Shown here piece by piece: positions 1 through 4,370 of a stretch of 9,406 nucleotides of DNA. The notes beneath the pieces were generated by a model that made no database searches, was not told the DNA's origin, and was given only the letters and a program-made list of their open reading frames with translations. Origin of the DNA: Anaerolineae bacterium (lineage in GTDB: Bacteria; Chloroflexota; Anaerolineae; B4-G1); assembly GCA_016783285.1 (NCBI GenBank), contig JADHWW010000076.1, positions 1 through 9,406 on the forward strand, in the 5' to 3' direction. A program made the position numbers and the translations under genes. Position 1 is the stretch's first letter. Every line of letters starts with the position of its first letter.

Positions 1-625
1 ATTGGGTGGCGCAGGGATAAACTGCCGGCCCGACGGGTAATACTGACAGAGGAACCCCCTGGGCATCTGCTAATGCTCTGGCAGCCTGTATCGCCGAGGA
101 CGCTACCCGACTCACGTGTTGCTTCCAGCCGCTGAACGTCTTGGGGAACGTGGCAATACTGGGCTCCGATGCCTCGACAATCCGCAAAGTGCCGTAGCCA
201 CGTCGGGAGCGCAATCCCACACCCCCGAAAGTCAAGGCCAGTTCCAAACTGGCACAGGCCGCGTTCCAAATCACGGTGTCCTGTTTGCGCGTCTGGGTCA
301 TCACGAGTTCCAGGTCACCGATGAGGCCATCTCTACGTCCCTTGTTCTTGTGCGGCAGAATGTAAGCCCTGCTTCTTCCTATGTTCAGCGGGCGCAAACG
401 AATGCTGATGGGAGACCCCACATCTGGACTTCCAAAGACCGCGCTCTCCAACTTGTGAAGGCCCTCCAGATTTGAATCTCCGATCACTCCACCCAACGCG
501 GCCCGCAACCAATATCTCATCACCCCTCGAAATGAGGGCGGTCGTAACTCGGGCGACCCCTTCGGGTTCGCCCCGCCCAAAAGTAGCGGCGTCACCGCCT
601 CCAACCTCACCCTCAATTCTCGCAT
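1..625 (-). CDS. cmr1: Cmr1-type RAMP protein of a type III-B CRISPR-Cas effector (3' part lies off the window)
   Basis: The minus strand is open from an ATG at 625 to the window edge, giving 208 residues with no stop. The N-terminus reads MRELRVRLEAVTPLLLGGA, a RAMP first strand, followed at residues 25-42 by PELRPPSFRGVMRYWLRA. That matches the Cmr1 signature (P.LR..S.KG..R.WWRA) as I know it. Residues 133-147 hold GGVGLRSRRGYGTL, the glycine- and arginine-rich loop typical of Cmr1 and related RAMPs. Cmr1 is a subunit of the Cmr ribonucleoprotein that uses crRNA to recognise target RNA and sits near the 3' end of the crRNA. The ATG is preceded by AAGGAGGTG five bases upstream, so the start is well supported. 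The remaining cmr genes (cas10, cmr3-6) presumably follow to the left; none is visible. The family call rests on motif recognition, not a search. Confidence 0.88.
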   Translation of the reverse strand, partial: MRELRVRLEAVTPLLLGGANPKGSPELRPPSFRGVMRYWLRAALGGVIGDSNLEGLHKLESAVFGSPDVGSPISIRLRPLNIGRSRAYILPHKNKGRRDGLIGDLELVMTQTRKQDTVIWNAACASLELALTFGGVGLRSRRGYGTLRIVEASEPSIATFPKTFSGWKQHVSRVASSAIQAARALADAQGVPLSVLPVGPAVYPCATQ

Positions 626-630
626 CTATC

Positions 631-639
631 CACCTCCTT
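631..639 (-). promoter_or_regulatory. Strong ribosome binding site of cmr1
   Basis: The minus strand reads AAGGAGGTG, nearly the full anti-16S complement, five bases before the ATG at 625. It fixes the cmr1 start and implies efficient translation initiation. Confidence 0.85.
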
Positions 640-663
640 CCCGGTGTCTTTTCATAGTGTACC

Positions 664-692
664 ATGATACCCTATTTTCCCCATCAGAGCAA
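664..692 (-). promoter_or_regulatory. Candidate sigma-70-type promoter of cmr1
   Basis: On the minus strand TTGCTC (687-692) lies 17 bases from TATCAT (664-669). The -10 matches TATAAT at five of six positions; the -35 is weaker. Transcription would start near 657, giving a leader of about 30 bases before the cmr1 ATG. The promoter lies in the 123-bp gap after the CARF-HTH gene, so cmr1 could be expressed from its own promoter as well as by read-through. Confidence 0.42.
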
Positions 693-748
693 ATTCCGAT
701 TCACTTCAGAAGAACCTCTGATGTTTCACCGCCCGTTTCATGCTATCA

Positions 749-1630
749 TCAGGTCGTCTCGGCAAAGAACAGCCAGAACTTGTCGTGTAAGAAATGATAG
801 TCCAGCTGGGTGTCCTCCGGCACGCCCCAGGCGTTGCGACATTCGTCCAGGACGACCGTCTTGTGGCTGTCCACCGTCTTTAGTGTGATGCACAGGCTCT
901 CGGCTGCCTCCTGGGGTCTCTGGCCGGTGGCGAAGGCGCGCAATACGTCCGACTGGCGCGGCGTCAACCGCTCCACCACCGCCCGGCAGCACGCCCGCTC
1001 TGCCTGGTTCAGCCAGCGGGTCTGCACGGCGATGGCCTGCTCCGGCGTCGTCTGCGCCAGAGCCCGCAGCGCGGGGAAATAGGCGCCCCACGGGGCCACC
1101 GGCACTTGAATCAACCGCACACCGTCTTCCGGGCGGGCGTGCATGATTGCCCCGTCACAGGATCGCTCGATAAACCCGGCCGGAGTATACATGTGCCACA
1201 GCCGGTCGTTGTGATCGAAATGCAACATCGTCGCCGACGTGGTCAGCAGGGCCAACATCCGCCGCCCGCCGGCAATGCAGATGTGCAAACGCCGCCCCTG
1301 TGCTTTCAGGGTGGCCACCAATTCGTGGATGGCGCTCCAGGCCACGTTGGCCTCCGCCTCGTCCCTGATGTCGTCCAACTTTTCAGTTCCCCGGCGAACG
1401 GGGAAGAAGCGCAGACGGCAGGGACGCTCGGCGTAACGATCACCTGGGAACTCGGCCGCCAGTTTGACCAGCGCCTGTCCGGTGAGAGGATCGGCCTGGG
1501 GGGAAAGATGGACGACGATCACTTCCTGAATGATTTCACCCTGTCGGAGCAGATTGTCCAGAGCAAATGTCACGATCTGCGGGCCACCGGCCATAGTGGC
1601 CACAAACGTGCTACCTGTCGCCTGATTCAT
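749..1630 (-). CDS. CARF-domain protein (Cas_NE0113-like) with C-terminal LuxR/GerE-type HTH
   Basis: The 293-residue protein has two parts. Residues 8-195 look like a CARF/Rossmann domain of the Cas_NE0113 type: a hydrophobic first strand running into ATMAGGPQIVTFALD (11-25), a second strand EVIVVHLSP (36-44), and HICIAGGRRMLALL (116-129), the glycine-rich loop expected at the nucleotide pocket. CARF domains bind cyclic oligoadenylates made by Cas10, and some NE0113-type members are annotated as ring nucleases. Residues 222-270 begin LTPRQSDVLRAFATG and continue through TVDSHKTVVLDE, which closely follows the LuxR/GerE pattern LT.RE.EVL...A.G....IA..L.....TV..H. This predicts a DNA-binding regulator whose activity responds to cOA. 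No HEPN or other nuclease domain is seen after the CARF part. The start is ATG 1630, with GGAGGT on the minus strand (1639-1644) eight bases upstream. It reads toward cmr1 and diverges from csx3. Ring-nuclease activity is possible but cannot be read from the sequence. Confidence 0.8.
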   Translation of the reverse strand: MNQATGSTFVATMAGGPQIVTFALDNLLRQGEIIQEVIVVHLSPQADPLTGQALVKLAAEFPGDRYAERPCRLRFFPVRRGTEKLDDIRDEAEANVAWSAIHELVATLKAQGRRLHICIAGGRRMLALLTTSATMLHFDHNDRLWHMYTPAGFIERSCDGAIMHARPEDGVRLIQVPVAPWGAYFPALRALAQTTPEQAIAVQTRWLNQAERACCRAVVERLTPRQSDVLRAFATGQRPQEAAESLCITLKTVDSHKTVVLDECRNAWGVPEDTQLDYHFLHDKFWLFFAETT

Positions 1631-1665
1631 TGTCTGCTACCTCCATTTTGTCTGAAAGGATGGCT
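1631..1665. promoter_or_regulatory. 35-bp divergent spacer between the CARF-HTH gene and csx3, holding both ribosome binding sites
   Basis: The spacer carries GGAGGT on the minus strand (plus 1639-1644) for the gene starting at 1630. On the plus strand it carries AAAGGA (1655-1660) for the gene starting at 1666. It is too short for two conventional promoters, so the promoter of each gene must lie inside the coding sequence of the other, or the two transcripts overlap. I did not find a convincing -35/-10 pair on either side. Confidence 0.6.
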
Positions 1666-2823
1666 ATGGAACTGTTCCCTGCTGTACTGATTGGAGGACC
1701 TCCCAACAGTGGCAAGTCCGTCCTGACTCACAACCTCACCCTGGCACTGCGCGAGCGGGGCGTTGAGCACTACGTCCTACGCGCTGCCCCCGACGGTGAA
1801 GGGGATTGGGCCAGCGAAGCAGATCAGGCGCTGGTGCGCACCATCGTGGTTCCCAGGGCCTGGACCCCGGCCTTCGTGGAGCACGTCTGCCAGAGCCTGT
1901 CTCACCGCCATCTGCCGCTGATCGTAGACGTGGGGGGACGCCCTGCTGTCTGGCAAGAGGCCATCTTTGACCATTGTACCCACGCTATCTTGCTCACGCT
2001 GGACGATCCTTCTCACTCTGCGTGGCTGGACCTGGTCACGCGGCACAACCTACTTTTGCTGGCCGACCTGCGCTCGGAATTGCACGGCCTCAGTGTGGTG
2101 ACAGCCACGCGGCCCATGCTGACAGGCATTATCGCCGAGTTGGAATGGGGCAGCCGGATCACCGGCCCGACCTTTGACGCACTGGTAGAGCAAATAGCCC
2201 GCATCTTTGCCTACGCCCCCGACGAACTGCGCCGTTCCCACCTCATCTCCGCCCCGGTCGAAAACGCGGTTGACCTGGACAGCCTGGCTCGCACCCTCGG
2301 CGTCCCATTTACCGGCGAGAGAGTCACCTGGCAGCCGCACCACCTGCCCGACTTGCTCGACTACCTGCCCGAAGCCACACCGCTGGGCCTCTATGGCCGG
2401 GCCCCGAACTGGCTCTACGCGACGGTGGCACTGTTCACCCACCCCGCGCTCTTTTACCAATTCGACGTGCGCCTGGGCTGGGTGACACCGCCGGCGCTGC
2501 GCCTGGGCCCGCCCGCACCCGATGCTCCCCTCCAGGCCAGCATCACTCCCCAGGGCGATCACACCCGGCTCGAGTTCGCCATCCCCACGGGCTACCTGGA
2601 CTATGACGACGCTGGCGGTCTGGCTGTGCCACCGATTCCCACCGACAAAGGCGTCGTCCTCAGCGGCAAACTATCACTCTGGCTCTACACCGGGCTGGCG
2701 CTGACGTATGCCCCGCTCGTCCCCTGGCTGGCCGTCTACCAGCCCCAGGTGGGCTGCGTCGTCGCCTACTCGGCCGACGAGGCCCACGCCACCGGCGACC
2801 GCATCCACGACGCCCAGTCATAG
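1666..2823 (+). CDS. csx3: Long-form Csx3: P-loop ATPase domain fused to C-terminal Csx3 (Crn3-type) units
   Basis: From ATG 1666 the protein has 385 residues. Residues 10-21 (GGPPNSGKSVLT) form a Walker A loop and residues 84-91 (PLIVDVGG) a Walker B-like strand, so the first ~180 residues are an AAA/P-loop NTPase-like domain. Residues 298-380 match Csx3: KGVVLSGKLSLWLY (328-341), then WLAVYQPQVGCVVAYS (354-369), against the family pattern KGVV.SGR.PIWL...VAVYDPRLG..V. Residues 234-276 (GLYGRAPNWLYATVALF, then QFDVRLGWV) resemble a second, shortened Csx3 unit. Stand-alone Csx3/Crn3 is a small ring nuclease that cleaves cyclic tetra-adenylate and so shuts down type III signalling. The fused form is known from type III loci. 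Metal-site positions recalled for archaeal Csx3 (H60, D69, H80) appear as A349, Q359 and A370 in the last unit, so its activity is uncertain. ATG 1666 is preferred to TTG 1630 and ATG 1660 because AAAGGA (1655-1660) is correctly spaced only for it. Confidence 0.85.
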   Translation: MELFPAVLIGGPPNSGKSVLTHNLTLALRERGVEHYVLRAAPDGEGDWASEADQALVRTIVVPRAWTPAFVEHVCQSLSHRHLPLIVDVGGRPAVWQEAIFDHCTHAILLTLDDPSHSAWLDLVTRHNLLLLADLRSELHGLSVVTATRPMLTGIIAELEWGSRITGPTFDALVEQIARIFAYAPDELRRSHLISAPVENAVDLDSLARTLGVPFTGERVTWQPHHLPDLLDYLPEATPLGLYGRAPNWLYATVALFTHPALFYQFDVRLGWVTPPALRLGPPAPDAPLQASITPQGDHTRLEFAIPTGYLDYDDAGGLAVPPIPTDKGVVLSGKLSLWLYTGLALTYAPLVPWLAVYQPQVGCVVAYSADEAHATGDRIHDAQS

Positions 2824-2880
2824 TATGCATCAACTGAGCCATTTTGACAAATCACCTCTCCTTGCTCGCAAGAACGAGAG

Positions 2881-2909
2881 TTGACGAATGGCGGAAATGG
2901 TGGTATCAT
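2881..2909 (+). promoter_or_regulatory. Sigma-70-like promoter of the AbrB/PemK operon
   Basis: TTGACG (2881-2886) is separated by exactly 17 bases from TATCAT (2904-2909). Each hexamer matches its consensus at five of six positions. Transcription would begin near 2916, about 60-70 bases before the antitoxin start. This is the clearest promoter in the window. Nothing else of note was seen between the csx3 stop at 2823 and this site. Confidence 0.65.
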
Positions 2910-2913
2910 CACC
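2899..2913. promoter_or_regulatory. Imperfect palindrome over the -10 box, possible antitoxin operator
   Basis: GGTGGTATCATCACC has outer arms GGTG/CACC and partial inner symmetry, and it covers the -10 hexamer. AbrB-type antitoxins commonly repress their own operon by binding such sites. The short arms make chance a real alternative. Confidence 0.28.
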
Positions 2914-2984
2914 TCGGAACGTGATCCTTCCAGATCAGGAGCCCGATTGTAGAAATAAACCGAGTGGATTGCAGGGATATGACA

Positions 2985-3284
2985 ATGGCTACCCTCACTT
3001 TACGATTGTCCAATGAATTTACCGTTGCTCTACCGGCCAAACTGGCTCGTCGGGCTGGCCTGGAGGAAGGCAAGGTGCAAGTTATTCTCGGTGAACGTAG
3101 CCTCACTGTGACCCCGATCACGCCACCCACCAACTATACGATCCGCTGGAAATCTATGGCAACGACCCTGCGCGAACAGGCGGCGCAGTTCGACTTTTCC
3201 CCGGAAGATCGCCGTGATGCTTCGTATTGGGAAATTGTCAACCCTCTGTTCGAAGAGGTAGAGCGTATAGTCAGTTCCGTGTGA
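2985..3284 (+). CDS. AbrB/SpoVT-type antitoxin
   Basis: The protein has 99 residues from ATG 2985. Residues 5-44 (TLRLSNEFTVALPAKLARRA and onward through LEEGKVQVILGERSLTVTP) fit the swapped-hairpin SpoVT-AbrB DNA-binding fold, with its usual pattern of strand, LP..L....GL..G, strand. The charged C-terminal half, ending in WEIVNPLFEEVERIVSSV, is the likely toxin-binding tail. It would neutralise the PemK-like protein encoded 12 bases downstream and repress the shared promoter. AGGG (2973-2976) sits eight bases before ATG 2985. ATG 2979 and GTG 2964 are in-frame alternatives. The role is inferred from fold and neighbour; no partner residues can be verified here. Confidence 0.78.
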   Translation: MATLTLRLSNEFTVALPAKLARRAGLEEGKVQVILGERSLTVTPITPPTNYTIRWKSMATTLREQAAQFDFSPEDRRDASYWEIVNPLFEEVERIVSSV

Positions 3285-3296
3285 CCTCGAGTTACC

Positions 3297-3740
3297 ATGT
3301 CTCCTTACCCTGCCACGCCACAACGCGGTCATCTGTATTGGGCCCAGGTACCTTATTTGCCAGAACGTCCGCTGGATGTGCTGCGTCGAGTGCCAAGAAG
3401 GAGCGAAGTGCGCGCTGCCCTTACCTTCAAAACACGACCTGTCCTGATTGTGCAGAATCGTTGGGATAATGCCAACCCCGCCTATCAGTTTGTCCTGGTG
3501 GCTGCTGTCCATTCTATCAAGCCAGGCGAACTTGAGAAGTTGCGCCGGATCAATCACCCCACTGATTTTCTCCTCTCACCAGTCGAGTGTGGATTGAAGC
3601 GGCCCTCGGTTGTGTTCCTCAACCAACTGCTCACTATCCACAAGAATCTCTTGCAAGACCACATCGGCTCTTTGCCCCCTGCCAAGTTGGCCGAACTCAA
3701 TGTTAAGTTGGCGCTGGCACTGGATCTGGTGACTTTGTGA
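3297..3740 (+). CDS. PemK/MazF-type toxin (putative mRNA interferase)
   Basis: The protein has 147 residues. RGHLYWAQVP (10-19) matches the first strand of PemK/MazF (RG.IY...L). TRPVLIVQN (46-54) matches the conserved RPVLVVQ strand. VECGLKRPSVVFLNQLLTIHK (96-116) followed by IGSLPPAKL (123-131) matches the C-terminal part of the family (GL...S.V...Q..T......IG.L). Such proteins are usually ribosome-independent endoribonucleases that cut mRNA and arrest growth. The stretch at 20-45, between the first strand and RPVLIVQ, is longer than in compact MazF proteins and arginine-rich. There is no strong ribosome binding site before ATG 3297, so translation is probably coupled to the antitoxin gene, whose stop lies 12 bases upstream. 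The cleavage specificity cannot be predicted. Confidence 0.8.
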   Translation: MSPYPATPQRGHLYWAQVPYLPERPLDVLRRVPRRSEVRAALTFKTRPVLIVQNRWDNANPAYQFVLVAAVHSIKPGELEKLRRINHPTDFLLSPVECGLKRPSVVFLNQLLTIHKNLLQDHIGSLPPAKLAELNVKLALALDLVTL

Positions 3741-3766
3741 GTTCATACGCTTCGAACGCCGCTATT

Positions 3767-4126
3767 ATGAACCGTCAAGAAATTATCCAGGCTCTGAAAA
3801 CCCTCGAAGAGCAGCGCCACCAAGCCGGCCTGCCCGACCTGCGCACTCTTCTCGACGAAGAGGTGTACAACTCTACCCAGTCCTTCGACGAGCGTTTCCT
3901 GTGCGCCTGCGGTGGCGACCACACCAGGCTGTGGGCCTGGGTGGAACTGGCCCAGGACGAGTTCGGCGTCACCTTTTACCTGACCGAGTTCACCGGTGAA
4001 TCTACGCTGGGCTACCGCCTGAAGACGGCCTGGAACGTGCTGCGGGGCCACAATATCGAATTCGGCCTCATCTTTGACCCCAAGGACCTCCCCCGCCTCA
4101 AAGCCCTCATCAACCGCCTGCCCTAG
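3767..4126 (+). CDS. Small soluble protein of unknown function, third gene of the antitoxin-toxin operon
   Basis: I do not recognise this family. From ATG 3767 it has 119 residues with no signal peptide or membrane segment. The N-terminal stretch (residues 3-30) looks helical and charged. It is followed by SFDERFLCACGGDHTRLWAW (about 38-57), an acidic and aromatic middle section, and a C-terminal region ending FGLIFDPKDLPRLKALINRL. The two cysteines in CACGG are too few for an obvious metal site. GTG 3737 is an in-frame alternative start that overlaps the toxin stop as GTGA and would add ten residues; neither start has a clear ribosome binding site. The tight arrangement implies co-transcription with the toxin pair, so it may be an accessory or chaperone-like component, or an unrelated passenger. 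The stop TAG is part of the CTAG flanking the palindromic element. Confidence 0.6.
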   Translation: MNRQEIIQALKTLEEQRHQAGLPDLRTLLDEEVYNSTQSFDERFLCACGGDHTRLWAWVELAQDEFGVTFYLTEFTGESTLGYRLKTAWNVLRGHNIEFGLIFDPKDLPRLKALINRLP

Positions 4127-4248
4127 CAGTCTGTCGGAGAGACCCCCCGAGGGACTGGAGTCGAGGCTTTAGCCGGAGAAAAGGCGGCAATTTCCGGCCA
4201 AACCGGCTGAAGCCTGGACTCCGGAACACCTCTCCGACAAACTGCTAG
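4123..4248. mobile_element. MITE-like palindromic element of 118 bp flanked by CTAG
   Basis: The left end (4123-4141) and the reverse complement of the right end (4230-4248) both read CTAGCAGTYTGTCGGAGAG and differ at one base in 19. A second pair of arms lies inside: 4154-4176 pairs imperfectly with 4203-4224 around the motif GGAGTCSAGGCTTYAGCCGG. The element contains no gene. If CTAG is a target duplication, the mobile unit is 4127-4244 with ends CAGTYTGTCGGAGAG. Four-base YTAR/CTAG duplications are known for part of the IS5 family, so it may be moved in trans by such a transposase; that assignment is inference. Alternatively it is a non-mobile structured repeat or transcription terminator. 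Confidence 0.62.
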
Positions 4249-4272
4249 TCCATCCCTGAAACCGCGATAGCA

Positions 4273-4315
4273 AACGACCGGCAGAAAAGGGCCACAGCCC
4301 CTCACGCCGGTCGTT
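4273..4315. terminator. Hairpin between convergent operons, possible bidirectional terminator
   Basis: AACGACCGGC (4273-4282) and GCCGGTCGTT (4306-4315) form a perfect ten-base stem. The loop holds a further small GGGC/GCCC stem (4289-4300). CCGCG/CGCGG (4262-4266, 4316-4320) could extend the stem past a bulge. It lies between convergent genes ending at 4126 and 4365. No T-tract follows on either strand, so it is not a classical intrinsic terminator. Confidence 0.4.
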
Positions 4316-4346
4316 CGCGGTCCGATCCGCTGCTGTCCTGAAATCC

Positions 4347-4370
4347 GCCGTTCTACACGCCGTTCTACAA
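4347..4370. repeat. 12-bp tandem duplication spanning the stop codon of the Agl23-like gene
   Basis: GCCGTTCTACAC (4347-4358) is followed directly by GCCGTTCTACAA (4359-4370). Read on the minus strand, the unit is four codons long and contains TAG, so the gene ends with two in-frame stop codons twelve bases apart. Confidence 0.7.

Noticed and set aside
116..475. 119-residue plus-strand frame
   Set aside because: It lies antisense to cmr1 and its translation is low-complexity and motif-free.
333..665. 110-residue minus-strand frame beginning at 665
   Set aside because: It overlaps cmr1 in another frame, has no recognisable motif and lacks a matching ribosome binding site; the strong one belongs to the cmr1 frame.
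1579..1600. Inverted repeat GGCCAC/GTGGCC
   Set aside because: Short, high-GC and inside the CARF-HTH coding sequence; likely chance.
1630..1665. TTG 1630 or ATG 1660 as start of csx3
   Set aside because: AAAGGA at 1655-1660 is correctly spaced only for ATG 1666, and the P-loop family normally begins shortly before the first strand.
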